The notes beneath the pieces are model-generated. The model was not told where the DNA came from. It was given only the letters and a program-made list of their open reading frames with translations, and searched no databases. Position numbers and translations under genes: made by a program. From Desulfovibrio intestinalis (GTDB lineage Bacteria > Desulfobacterota > Desulfovibrionia > Desulfovibrionales > Desulfovibrionaceae), in the NCBI RefSeq assembly GCF_014202345.1, contig NZ_JACHGO010000003.1, positions 62,001 to 126,000 of the forward strand: DNA of 64,000 nucleotides. The letters run 5' to 3'. Shown piece by piece: positions 33,281 through 42,202 of this stretch (positions are counted from its first letter, which is position 1; the number at the start of each line of letters is the position of its first letter).

Positions 33281-35340
33281 CAGAAAGACTGCCCTATGCT
33301 CACATAGATTTGTACAGGGGGATCGCCGTCGCGCGGTTGCAAGGGGGTACCGATGTCCAGCCGCAGCGGGCCAATGGGGGTATAGTAGCGCAGGCCTATG
33401 CCCGTACCCCAGTTCATATCGCCGATGATGCGGGGCACTTCGTCCCTGTAGACCATACCGCCGTCAAGGAAGGGCACCAGACCTATATCGTCAGTAATTT
33501 TATAGCGCGCTTCAAGGCTGATTTCCTGAAAAGATCGCCCGCCAAGGGGATCGCCATTTTTGTCTTCCGGCCCGACGGATTGGTAGGGATAGCCGCGCAC
33601 AGAGCCAGCGCCGCCCGCGTAGTAGCGCAGGCTGCCGGGAATATTGCGCAAAGCCGCGCCCGACATGGCCCCGGCTTCAACCCTGCCCGCCAGAACGAGT
33701 TTGTCGTCAGGCCGCCCGTCTTTGCGAAAAGGCGCGTAATAGCCGCTGGCTTCCAGCGACCCGGCCATGACCGTGAAGCTTTCGCCATAAAACCCGGAGT
33801 AGGGGTTGGCCTTGAGGACAATTTCCGAACCGCTTGTAGGATTGAGTATGTTGTTTCGGCTGTCGCGCCGCACGCTGGCCTTGGGGCCCGCGTAGCCGTA
33901 AAACTGTTCGGACTTGTCGTTTTCCTTGATGGAGCCGCTTTGGCCTCCGGCTCCGATGCTGGCCCACCACAATCGCGAAACGCGCCGTTCAAGCGCGGCG
34001 GAGGCACTGCCTGCCGTGCTTTTGTAAGCTTCTGTATTTTCGCGCAGGGCTGAGGCCGACGCCAAAAGGCGCTGCTCACGCACAAGGAAGGCCGGTTTTT
34101 CAAAGGCAGCCTTGATACCCTGCACTTGTGTGGCAATGGGCGCGCTGACAACGAGCTTTTCGCCATTGTCAAAAAGATTGCGGTGCTCCCAAAAGCCTTC
34201 CACGCCAAGGCCTGTGTCCGTGTCATAGCGGGCGCTGCCGCCCACGGACCGGAAGGGCAGCTCTGCCACCGTGACTTCCAGCGGCAGCACGGGCACGCCG
34301 TCCTTGCTCTTGGTGGGGGCGCCGTTTATGGCAGTGGCGTTCTTTTGGGCCAGCGCCTCTTCCTGCGGGCGTATTTCTACAGAACGAAAAAGCCCCAGCC
34401 CTCGCAGGTGGTTGGCGTAATCATCCATAAGCTCATCGTCCCAGGGTTCCTCACCGGGAACCCAGGGGGCGAGCCTTTGCAAGTACGAAGAATTGACGCC
34501 CTGATTGCCCTTTACGTCCACGCTGCCCATAAGGGCAGGAGGCCCGGTTTTTACAATAATATCGGCATTGACCTGGCGCTTTTCGGGGTCAAGGGTATAG
34601 CGGGACTGGGCGACTTCGGCCAGAGGGTAGCCCTGGGTGCGCAGTTTTTCGGGCAGCGCTGCAACCGCGTTCAGCAGCGTATCGGCCACAACGGGTTGCC
34701 CCACTGTGACTCCCGGCACGCTTGCGGGAAAGGAAGGCGGCGGCATGGTTTTGGTTTCCAGCCCCCAAAAGCCCACTTCACGCTCGCGCGTTTTGAAATA
34801 GCCGGGAACGTCGGGCGGTGGTTCATAATTCACATCAGCGCGGCCCAGCGTATAACGCGGCCCGGCCGTAAGGGTGAGGGTAACGCGAACGGGCTTGGCT
34901 TCTTCATCAAGGCTGAAACCCGCAGTTCCCTCATAATAGCATTGGGAGTGCAAAAGTCTGACGGCTGTTTCCACGTCGGCGCGGGCACGGCGTTCCAGAG
35001 CAAGCATGCTGTCGGGCGGTTCGTTGGCGAGTTGCTCCAGCTGGCTTACAGACTTCATTCTGCCTTCAAGAGAAGACGGGCCGTCCTTGACCTTGATGCG
35101 CAGGGTATAGGGTACCGGATCGCCGCGCCATGCGGCTTCAAGGGACTCCTGCTCCTGCTGTTCGTGGGGATCTTCAACTTTTGCAGACAGCAGACCACAG
35201 CCGGAAAGTTGCAGCAGCAACAGCAGCGCGACAAGACAGCGAAGCGGTGCAAACCACGGGCCTGCGTGCCCGCCGAAAGGGTTTCCGGCATGGCGGGTTC
35301 GGGCAGACCGCGAGAATTTTGTGCTGAATACACTGCGCAT
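33280..35340 (-). CDS. tamA: TamA, Omp85-family outer-membrane assembly protein
   Basis: Start ATG 35340 is chosen over an upstream TTG; it gives 686 residues. The N-terminus has a hydrophobic stretch ending LLQLSGC, a lipobox, so the protein may be lipidated at this Cys, which is unusual for TamA. POTRA-like repeats (~80-330) include the EVTVAELPFRSVGGSARYDT transition. A 16-strand-type barrel follows, with the G-GSVRGYPY loop motif (the VRGY/F lid-lock signature), and the protein ends in a terminal Phe (YVSIGQSF). It inserts outer-membrane proteins together with TamB, encoded directly downstream. Confidence 0.9.
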   Translation of the reverse strand: MRSVFSTKFSRSARTRHAGNPFGGHAGPWFAPLRCLVALLLLLQLSGCGLLSAKVEDPHEQQEQESLEAAWRGDPVPYTLRIKVKDGPSSLEGRMKSVSQLEQLANEPPDSMLALERRARADVETAVRLLHSQCYYEGTAGFSLDEEAKPVRVTLTLTAGPRYTLGRADVNYEPPPDVPGYFKTREREVGFWGLETKTMPPPSFPASVPGVTVGQPVVADTLLNAVAALPEKLRTQGYPLAEVAQSRYTLDPEKRQVNADIIVKTGPPALMGSVDVKGNQGVNSSYLQRLAPWVPGEEPWDDELMDDYANHLRGLGLFRSVEIRPQEEALAQKNATAINGAPTKSKDGVPVLPLEVTVAELPFRSVGGSARYDTDTGLGVEGFWEHRNLFDNGEKLVVSAPIATQVQGIKAAFEKPAFLVREQRLLASASALRENTEAYKSTAGSASAALERRVSRLWWASIGAGGQSGSIKENDKSEQFYGYAGPKASVRRDSRNNILNPTSGSEIVLKANPYSGFYGESFTVMAGSLEASGYYAPFRKDGRPDDKLVLAGRVEAGAMSGAALRNIPGSLRYYAGGAGSVRGYPYQSVGPEDKNGDPLGGRSFQEISLEARYKITDDIGLVPFLDGGMVYRDEVPRIIGDMNWGTGIGLRYYTPIGPLRLDIGTPLQPRDGDPPVQIYVSIGQSF

Positions 35341-35547
35341 ACGGCACAATACGCCGCTTGGAGATTCTTAGCAAGAAACATTCGCATATAATAATCTGTT
35401 TTATCAGCAATGCTGGCTGCCTACGGCTGCCTGGGCCGCCTGCCGCTTGGCAAAATCACACGGCCCTGCTACTACTGAGCCGTGCACGGCGTTGCCTGAG
35501 CGCGCCGCCGTTAAGCACTTTTCGGCTGCACCTTTAGGAGAATGGAC

Positions 35548-35895
35548 ATGAACTACGATCTCTGCCTGCACATAGACAGCAAGGAACCAGCCATTTTAAA
35601 ATTGGTTCTGATGAATGCGGCCAACTACATCAAGGCACTGCCCGGCGAACGTTTTCAGCTTGTTGTTGTGGCCAACGGCCCTTCCGCCGTCCAGTTCCAC
35701 AAAAGCAATGAAGAGTTTCGGGCAATTGCCGCCCCCCTTCAGGAACAAGGGTTGCGCATTGCAATTTGCGCCAATGCCCTGGCCAACAGTAATATGACGC
35801 GCGACGACATCTGGCCGGGCTGCGACGTAGTGCCTGCTGGTCTTGTGGAGATTGTGCGTCTGCAACGCGAAGGCTTTGCTTACATAAAGCCTTAA
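35548..35895 (+). CDS. DsrE/DsrF-like family protein
   Basis: ATG 35548 is preferred to ATG 35542, because AGGAG lies 7 bases before the former and touches the latter; this gives 115 residues. The single alpha/beta domain (LCLHIDSKEPAILKLVLMNAANYIKAL, then FQLVVVANGPSAVQF, and the end AGLVEIVRLQREGFAYIKP) is typical of DsrE-like proteins. Family members handle sulfur as persulfide carriers, but only one cysteine region (IAICANAL, GCDVVP) is seen and no DsrF/DsrH partner is nearby. A sulfur-transfer role is possible but unproven. A hairpin terminator follows at once. Confidence 0.8.
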   Translation: MNYDLCLHIDSKEPAILKLVLMNAANYIKALPGERFQLVVVANGPSAVQFHKSNEEFRAIAAPLQEQGLRIAICANALANSNMTRDDIWPGCDVVPAGLVEIVRLQREGFAYIKP

Positions 35896-35902
35896 CACAT
35901 AT

Positions 35903-35923
35903 CGGCCCCGGCAGGGGCCGTTT
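35903..35923 (+). terminator. Terminator after the DsrE-like gene
   Basis: CGGCCCC-GGCA-GGGGCCG is followed by TTTC, 8 bases past the stop codon. The stem is strong with a short T run. Confidence 0.7.
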
Positions 35924-36071
35924 CAGTTCTGGACAGGTCTATATATTGCCCGTTGGGCGTGTGTGCCCCGTCTGCCTCAGGCAGGCCGTGCGGTATGCAG
36001 TTTGTAATGTTTTTCGTCCATGCAGGAGCCGCCACTGGCGAACTTCCGGCTATGGCCGGAAGGAGAAGAGC

Positions 36072-36902
36072 ATGAAAGTTTTTGCAGATATTTTGGATAC
36101 CGTACGGCGCTGTGGTCCCGTGGTGCACTGCATTACGAACTACGTCACGGTCAACGACTGCGCCAATATAATTCTGGCCGCTGGCGGGTCGCCCATAATG
36201 GCCGACGATGTGGCGGAAGTGGAAGATATTGTGGCCCTGTCCCAAGCCCTGGTCATCAACATAGGCACGCTCAACAGCCGCACAGTTGAAGCTATGCTTG
36301 CCGCTGGCAGACGCGCCAACAGCCTGGGGCGGCCAGTGGTGCTTGACCCTGTGGGCGCGGGGGCTTCGGCCTTGCGCAACGACACCTTGCAACGCCTGCT
36401 GCAAGAGGTGCGGTTTACGGCCATCAAGGGCAATATTTCGGAGATAGGCTTTCTGACTGGCGAAGACGCCAAAGCCAGAGGCGTAGATGCTGAAGGTGCT
36501 TCTCTTGTGACCGAGGGCAATCTGAAAGAGGCGGCCAGTATGGCCCGGCGGCTCAGTGAAAGCACGGGAGCCGTTGTCGTGGTCAGCGGAGCCATTGATA
36601 TTGTGGCGCATGCTGACGGCGTATGGACAGTGCGCAACGGACATCCGCTCATGGCGCGCATCACTGGTTCCGGCTGCATGTCTGCCGCAATCATCGGTTG
36701 CTGCCTTGGTGTGCTGCCCGCAGAGGCTCCTCAGGCCTGTTTGTGCGCAGTAAGCAGTATGGGTGTTGCTGGCGAGATTGCTGCTGAAAATATGGCCAAT
36801 GCTGGCGGCGGCACGGGCAGCTTCCGCGCCTTGTTGCTGGACGCAATGAGTATGCTTGACGGGCCGTTCCTGACCTGCCGGGCAGATGTGAAGTATATGT
36901 GA
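36072..36902 (+). CDS. thiM: Hydroxyethylthiazole kinase
   Basis: Start ATG 36072 has AAGGAGAAG upstream (276 residues). The enzyme phosphorylates the thiazole alcohol for thiamine salvage. The signatures are VVHCITNYVTVNDCANI, ILAAGGSPIMADD, VVLDPVGAGAS, IKGNISEI and the catalytic GSGCMSAA loop. No thiC/thiD/thiE neighbour is present. The 150-base leader shows none of the conserved pieces of a TPP riboswitch, so regulation by TPP is not supported. It lies downstream of the DsrE-like gene but beyond that gene's terminator. Confidence 0.95.
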   Translation: MKVFADILDTVRRCGPVVHCITNYVTVNDCANIILAAGGSPIMADDVAEVEDIVALSQALVINIGTLNSRTVEAMLAAGRRANSLGRPVVLDPVGAGASALRNDTLQRLLQEVRFTAIKGNISEIGFLTGEDAKARGVDAEGASLVTEGNLKEAASMARRLSESTGAVVVVSGAIDIVAHADGVWTVRNGHPLMARITGSGCMSAAIIGCCLGVLPAEAPQACLCAVSSMGVAGEIAAENMANAGGGTGSFRALLLDAMSMLDGPFLTCRADVKYM

Positions 36903-37568
36903 GGTATATGTAGTTTTGGAGTAGAGTCGACGGTGGTTTGTTTGCTTGAAGGCTGCATGAGGTTGCGGCACGGTGCTAGCATGGCGCGGCGTGATGGGTG
37001 CATGCTTACCGTAGATTGTAGTTTCGCCAGAATGATAATGCTAAACGCGAAGTGGCTTAGAATTTATTTACTCTAAGCTGCTGTAATTATACTTATTTGG
37101 CCGCCTGCGCGGCGGGCGGCAGAAGGGGCCTGTTAGGGGCTGCGCCCCTCCGAGGCCCCCTCTGCACTCCCCCCGGACCACCCCCTTGTGCTTTCCATAT
37201 TCCGCCACCTGGCGAGGGCTGCGCGGCTTCTGCTGCGGGAGCTTCCTCGCGCCGCTCGGCGATCTCCCTTCGCGCCGCGCGATGCCATCAATGTGTTGGC
37301 TTTGATCCGCAAAATGAGCTTGGGCCATCGTCGGAAGGCGTGTCCTCTTGGTTTGATTGTTGTAAGGGGTTTAGGGTAAAGTAACTTTGAAAAAATTTAG
37401 CTGCACCAAAGCTGCACAAGAGTGCGGCATGGTGCTGGAGCATTTTAAAGTTAATTTGCTCTAGTACTGCGTGACAAACGTGTGCTCTGCCGGAAATTTT
37501 TTGGGAGCAGAGTCGCTTTAAGCTGTGCAGTGCTTTGGAATGACGCCACTGTTCAGGCAAATATGCAA
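36903..37568. other. Long intergenic region with G+C-rich inverted repeats
   Basis: About 660 bases without a supported gene. Bases 37095-37270 are extremely G/C-rich, with GGGGCTGCGCCCC and GCCGCC...GGCGGC self-complementary stretches, suggesting strong RNA structure or a decayed repeat. Bases 36903-37095 are AT-rich. A faint copy of the TAGAGCA-type repeat follows at 37378-37464. Confidence 0.5.
37378..37464 (+). repeat. Degenerate TAGAGCA-type repeat fragment
   Basis: AAAGTAACTTTGAAAAAATT at the left and GAGCATTTTAAAGTTAATTTGCTCTAG at the right recall the edges of the better copies. The middle is different. The right end ends TGCTCTAG. Confidence 0.45.
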
Positions 37569-37600
37569 TGAAGCTGGCCACCCAAGGGTGGCCAGCTTCA
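37569..37600 (-). terminator. Strong hairpin downstream of the synthase-phosphorylase fusion
   Basis: There is a perfect 15-base inverted repeat, TGAAGCTGGCCACCC / GGGTGGCCAGCTTCA, with a 2-base centre, ~95 bases past the stop. No clear T run follows on the minus strand, so it may be a transcript-stabilising or Rho-assisted end. Confidence 0.6.
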
Positions 37601-37696
37601 ACTATTACAGCATGCTACTTTGTCTGCTCCGCTATGCAAACGTATTGCGGCCGTCACACAGGCACGGCAGAGTAGCGGTGCATGAACGCAGTTTCC

Positions 37697-40600
37697 TTAT
37701 GTCCACAAAACAAGTCCCGTTTCCAGCGGGGTGGACAGGTTCTTGTGAAAGGGCATAACGCGGACGCCATAGCGGTATTGTCCGCTGTGCGTCGGTATGT
37801 AGGTTGCAGCATAGGTCATGCCGCCGTTGCCATTGTCTGTAGCGCGTGGCTCAAGGCGGAGTATTTCCGGTTTGTCGATGAAATTGCCGTCAATAAGGGC
37901 GCGGCCAATAACAAGCTGCACAAGAATCTCGTCAGAGTTCATTTCGCCTTTCTGCAACCGCAGGCGTATGCTCACGGGTTCGCCGCAAATCATTGTGTTG
38001 TTTTCCACACCACTGACGAGCATTTCTTCTACCTTGACGGTGCCGAATCTTGCCGGAAGGTCCTTTTCCCAGGCGGCCAGCTGGCGGCAGGCCGTCCAGT
38101 TGTCGTCAGCCAGCATGTTGCGGCGGCGGGCCGCCCGCAGATAATACTGACGGATGTAGTCGTTGAGCATGCGGTTACTGCTGTACATGGCGGTCAGGCT
38201 CTTGAGGGAGCGTTTGCCCATAGCGATCCACTGCGTGGGCAGGCCGCTCTGATTGCGCTCAAAGTACAGGGGCAGAACTGCATTTTCCAGCAAATTGTAC
38301 AGGGATTCGGCATCTACATAGTCGTTTTGTTCGCTGCTGGGCAGCTCGTTGGTGATTACGGGGCCGATGGTCCATCCGTTCTGCCTGTTGTAGCCCTCGC
38401 ACCACCAACCGTCAGAGATACTCAGATTGACGCCGCCGTTGACGGGCAGCTTCATGCCGCTGGTACCAGACGCCTCGTGCGGGCGGCGGGGCGTGTTGAG
38501 CCACACGTCGCAGCCCTGCGACATGAGCCGCGACACAGACAGGCTGTAGTTTTCGAGAAAGAAAATGCGCCCCAGGAAGCGTTCGTCCTGGCACATGCGC
38601 ATGACTTCCTGAATGAGATTGATGCCTGCCTCATCCGCAGGGTGCGCCTTGCCGGAAAAGACCAGCACCACAGGCCGGGCGGGATTGTTGAGAATACGCG
38701 CCAGCCGGTCGGGATCGGCAAAAAGCAGCGTGGCGCGTTTGTATGGCGCGAAGCGGCGGGCAAAGCCGATGATGAGGGTTTCTGGTTTGAGCAGAGCCTC
38801 CATACCCTTACGGGTGGCCGGGTCCAGCTTGAAACGCTGCGCAAAGACGGGAACCCGTTTGCGCAGGGCGTCAAGCAGCGCTTCCTTCTGGTTTTGACGG
38901 GCAGCCCAAAAGGCATCGTCGGGTATTGCGTCCACATTATCCCACACGCCAGCACCGGGCAGGGCCTGCATCCAGCCTTCGCCGAGATACTTGTGCAGCA
39001 ATTCGTGCATCCAGCTGCCCACATAGGACGGGGTATGTACCCCGTTGGTGACGTGCCCTATGGGAGTTTCAGCCGTTGGCAATCCCTTCCACAACTTGTT
39101 CCACATGTGGCGCGAAACGACGCCGTGCAGGCGGCTGACCGCGTTGGCCCAGCAAGAGAGCCGCAAAGCCAGCACCGTCATTTCAAAGGCCTGACTGTCG
39201 CCGCCTTCAATCTGTCCCAGTTTCGTAAACTGTTGCCATGAAAGGCTCAGGTTTTGCGCCATGCCGCCGAAGTAGCGGCTCATAAGTTCAAGAGAGAAGG
39301 ATTCATTGCCCGCAGACACGGGAGTGTGGGTGGTGAAGAGCGTGTTGGAGCGCACGCGCACCACCGCCTCTTCATAGGCCATGCCCTGAGTCATGCAGTC
39401 GCGTACTCTTTCAAGGGCCATGAAGGCTGAATGGCCTTCGTTCATGTGGTAAACGCTGGGGATGATGCCCAGGGTGCGCAAAAGACGCATGCCGCCCTGA
39501 CCCAGCAGAATTTCCTGCAACAATCGCGTTTCGCGGTTGGCCTCGTAAAGGCGGTCGGTGATGCGGCGGTCTTCACCGGTATTGCGGTCGGTGTCCGTAT
39601 CCATAAGGTAAAGCGTCACCCGTCCCACCTGCAGACGCCACACGCGGGCATACAGGATGCGGCCCGGCAGCTCCAGTTGCACATATACGGGTTCGCCCAG
39701 GGCGTCGTGTACCTGTTTGATGGGCATCTGCCCGAAATTGTTGACGGGGTACTGCGCGATCTGGCGGCCATTGGAGTCGATTTCCTGCATGAAATAGCCG
39801 CTTTTGTAGAGCAGGCCGATGGCAACCAGGGGCAGGGCCATGTCCGAAGCGGATTTGAGATGGTCGCCTGAAAGCACGCCCAGACCGCCGGAATAGATGG
39901 GTATGGACTCGTTAAGCCCGTATTCCGTGGAAAAGTAGACAATGGGATGTTCCGGCGTCACGTCCACACTGAGGGAGCGGATGGGTTCGGCCATATAGGC
40001 GTCAAACTTGTCCATCACCTTGTAGTACAGGGCCATATATTCTTCATTTTCCATGAGCTCTTTGAAGCGTGCGGGCCATGCCTCCTCAAGCATTTTGAGT
40101 GGATTGCGGCAGGCTTCCCAAAGCTGCGGGTTCAGGGCCATGAAGAGGGCTTTGGCATGGTCGTGCCAGCACCACCAGATGTTCTGGGCCAGTTCACGCA
40201 GGCGCAGAAGTTCGCGGGGCACTTCGGCAACAGCCATGATGGAACGCAAAAAGGGAGTAGCAGAGCAGGAAGCCGTGAGCACGCGCGTAAGCGCGCCGTG
40301 CCCCGCATCGTGGTCGGCGCGGGTGTCGGACTTGGTAAGGGCGATCTCAAACGCCTTCATATAGTTGTCGAAAAAATATCCCCATGAGGTTTTTTCGGCC
40401 AGGCTACGGGCGTGCCCCCGCCATGCGTGCAGGTCCTCTGCGGAGCCTGCGGTTGCCGCAAGTATTTTTTCGTGCAGAACATTGGCGCTCTGCTCAAAGT
40501 TTGTGCCGCGTCTTGGCATGACATATACGCCCCTGCGGTCCATGCCCTCTTCCTTAATCTGTTCTTTGACCCACATGCCGAAGCCCGAAAGGTCGGTAGT

Positions 40601-41953
40601 AAGGGTGGGTACGGCCCAGGCCGCGCTTTCTTGCGGGGTATACCCCCAGGGTTCGTACCAGGAGGGGAAAAAGCCTCCATCGCAGGCGGCCAGAACTTCT
40701 TCGTAGGGCATGTTGAAAAAGCCGTCATGTCCATCAAGCATGGCTGGCACAAAGATGACCTTGACGCGCCTTTCGCTCTTGTTGTTGAGCCCAAGGCGGC
40801 GGCAGGCGTTGATAATGGGATCTTCGGGGGCGTTCCACACATGATGGGTGCAAATGAAGGGCTGGCCGTTGTCTGTATCTGCCGGATCGCCGGAGATGGC
40901 AGCCGGGTTTACCCCCATATGCCCGCCCATTACCAGACAGAGAACCAGAATGGAGGAGCCGGTGCCAGTCAGATTGCGGTCTGCCTGGGCCAGAGCGTCA
41001 AGAAAAACGTCCACGCCCTTGTTGTGCATTTCATAGCGGCCAGAAATGACAAAAATTCTGGTATCTTCCGGCAGGGGATCACGCAAAAAGCGGCCTGCAG
41101 CTTCCATTACTTTTGCGCGGGTAGCCAGAGGAATGCTGCGGTCTTCGGAGTAGTCGGGTATGACGCGCAGGTCCAGACCGTTGGTGGTGATGACGTCAGG
41201 CTGGCGGCCCAGAAAAACCGTGGACTCCTCACCCGTGATGGGGCTCACGGTCGTAAAGGCGTCGGCCTCACGGGCGGCGGTGCTTTCCATTGACCATTTG
41301 GCTGTAATATTCAGGGCCGCGGCTTCGTTGGCCGGGTTGATATTGCGCATGTTGGTATAGATGTCGCGTCCGGTTGCGGCCAGGGCGCGGCCCAGCATGG
41401 TGGCGTGGGTGGTGAACACCGTGCCCACCTCGGGCGCAAGTTTTTTGACCGTAAGCAAGCCAGCAGCGCACATCCATTCGTGGAAGAGGGCCACGCTGTG
41501 TCCCTGCATGGGCTCCACCCGGCTTTCGTGCACGGCGGCTATGACTTCGCCGCAGGTGGCGGCAAACATGACGGGTTCAATATAGTCCCATCCGCCGGAA
41601 AGCGAGTCCACACCGTAGTTTTTCCACATTTCGAAAAGCAGCTGGTTGCTGGAATAGCGTTTGTCGAATTCCACCAGGATGACCTTGGGGCGGCCAGGGA
41701 TGTTCCAGCGGCCCAGGCGGCACTTGAGATCCCGCGTGGCAAGGCCTATGCGCAGGGAATCCCAGGCGTGCTCGTCGGTTTCTTCAAAGCCGGGGCTCTC
41801 TTTCAGGGCCGGGCCAAGAAGAAAGTAGTCTTCGCCAAAATGCTCCACAGCCTGAAGGGCCTTGCTGGTGACAACGGAATGTATGCCGCCTACCTTGTTG
41901 CAGACTTCCCAGCTCACTTCAAACAGGGTTACCAGGGACGAGTTGAACTCCAT
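37697..41953 (-). CDS. Bifunctional glycogen synthase (GT3-type) - alpha-glucan phosphorylase (GT35) fusion
   Basis: The protein has 1418 residues. Residues ~1-545 resemble eukaryotic GT3 glycogen synthase: LFEVSWEVCNKVGGIHSVV near the start, TTHATMLGRALAATG, NGLDLRVIPDY, then SWYEPWGYTPQESAAW with the two catalytic-type glutamates, and the LSGFG end. From ~560 a bacterial alpha-glucan phosphorylase follows: ELAQNIWWCWHDHAKALF (N-terminal DUF3417-like), YFSTEYGLNESIPIYSGGLG, YHMNEGHSAF, and SGTSGMK near 1167, the lysine expected to bind pyridoxal phosphate. One half builds alpha-1,4-glucan and the other breaks it down with phosphate. ATG 41953 has AAGGAGA. It is the last gene of the glycogen locus. 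Confidence 0.9.
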   Translation of the reverse strand: MEFNSSLVTLFEVSWEVCNKVGGIHSVVTSKALQAVEHFGEDYFLLGPALKESPGFEETDEHAWDSLRIGLATRDLKCRLGRWNIPGRPKVILVEFDKRYSSNQLLFEMWKNYGVDSLSGGWDYIEPVMFAATCGEVIAAVHESRVEPMQGHSVALFHEWMCAAGLLTVKKLAPEVGTVFTTHATMLGRALAATGRDIYTNMRNINPANEAAALNITAKWSMESTAAREADAFTTVSPITGEESTVFLGRQPDVITTNGLDLRVIPDYSEDRSIPLATRAKVMEAAGRFLRDPLPEDTRIFVISGRYEMHNKGVDVFLDALAQADRNLTGTGSSILVLCLVMGGHMGVNPAAISGDPADTDNGQPFICTHHVWNAPEDPIINACRRLGLNNKSERRVKVIFVPAMLDGHDGFFNMPYEEVLAACDGGFFPSWYEPWGYTPQESAAWAVPTLTTDLSGFGMWVKEQIKEEGMDRRGVYVMPRRGTNFEQSANVLHEKILAATAGSAEDLHAWRGHARSLAEKTSWGYFFDNYMKAFEIALTKSDTRADHDAGHGALTRVLTASCSATPFLRSIMAVAEVPRELLRLRELAQNIWWCWHDHAKALFMALNPQLWEACRNPLKMLEEAWPARFKELMENEEYMALYYKVMDKFDAYMAEPIRSLSVDVTPEHPIVYFSTEYGLNESIPIYSGGLGVLSGDHLKSASDMALPLVAIGLLYKSGYFMQEIDSNGRQIAQYPVNNFGQMPIKQVHDALGEPVYVQLELPGRILYARVWRLQVGRVTLYLMDTDTDRNTGEDRRITDRLYEANRETRLLQEILLGQGGMRLLRTLGIIPSVYHMNEGHSAFMALERVRDCMTQGMAYEEAVVRVRSNTLFTTHTPVSAGNESFSLELMSRYFGGMAQNLSLSWQQFTKLGQIEGGDSQAFEMTVLALRLSCWANAVSRLHGVVSRHMWNKLWKGLPTAETPIGHVTNGVHTPSYVGSWMHELLHKYLGEGWMQALPGAGVWDNVDAIPDDAFWAARQNQKEALLDALRKRVPVFAQRFKLDPATRKGMEALLKPETLIIGFARRFAPYKRATLLFADPDRLARILNNPARPVVLVFSGKAHPADEAGINLIQEVMRMCQDERFLGRIFFLENYSLSVSRLMSQGCDVWLNTPRRPHEASGTSGMKLPVNGGVNLSISDGWWCEGYNRQNGWTIGPVITNELPSSEQNDYVDAESLYNLLENAVLPLYFERNQSGLPTQWIAMGKRSLKSLTAMYSSNRMLNDYIRQYYLRAARRRNMLADDNWTACRQLAAWEKDLPARFGTVKVEEMLVSGVENNTMICGEPVSIRLRLQKGEMNSDEILVQLVIGRALIDGNFIDKPEILRLEPRATDNGNGGMTYAATYIPTHSGQYRYGVRVMPFHKNLSTPLETGLVLWT

Positions 41954-41978
41954 GTCTTCTCCTTGCGCATAATATCGT

Positions 41979-42026
41979 TAGAGCATTTTCATTTTGAAAT
42001 GCATATTTTTACAATCAATCTGCTCC
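41979..42026 (+). repeat. Short TAGAGCA-type repeat
   Basis: TAGAGCATTTTCATTTTGAAATGCAT begins it and ATCTGCTCC ends it; the central hairpin block is missing. It lies between the GH57 gene and the fusion gene, inside what would be one operon. Confidence 0.55.
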
Positions 42027-42202
42027 AAACAGTGCCGCCTTGAGACGAATTTGTTCTTTATATCAATGCGTACGGGCCATGTATGCAGAGGTGCGTTTTT
42101 GTGGCGCCCCACTGGAATAAAGGCTGAGGTTCGACGCAAAAACAACTGGAAAGGCGCTTGCAACGACACTGGCCAGGGGGCGAAATCGCCGTGTTTGGTA
42201 CG

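Noticed and set aside
35896..36071. TPP riboswitch upstream of thiM
   Set aside because: None of the conserved TPP-aptamer pieces (CTGAGA, ACCTGATCTGG and similar) is present; only the terminator of the preceding gene is seen.
37682..39241. 519-residue open frame on the plus strand opposite the phosphorylase half
   Set aside because: Antisense shadow of a well-supported gene, without a start context.
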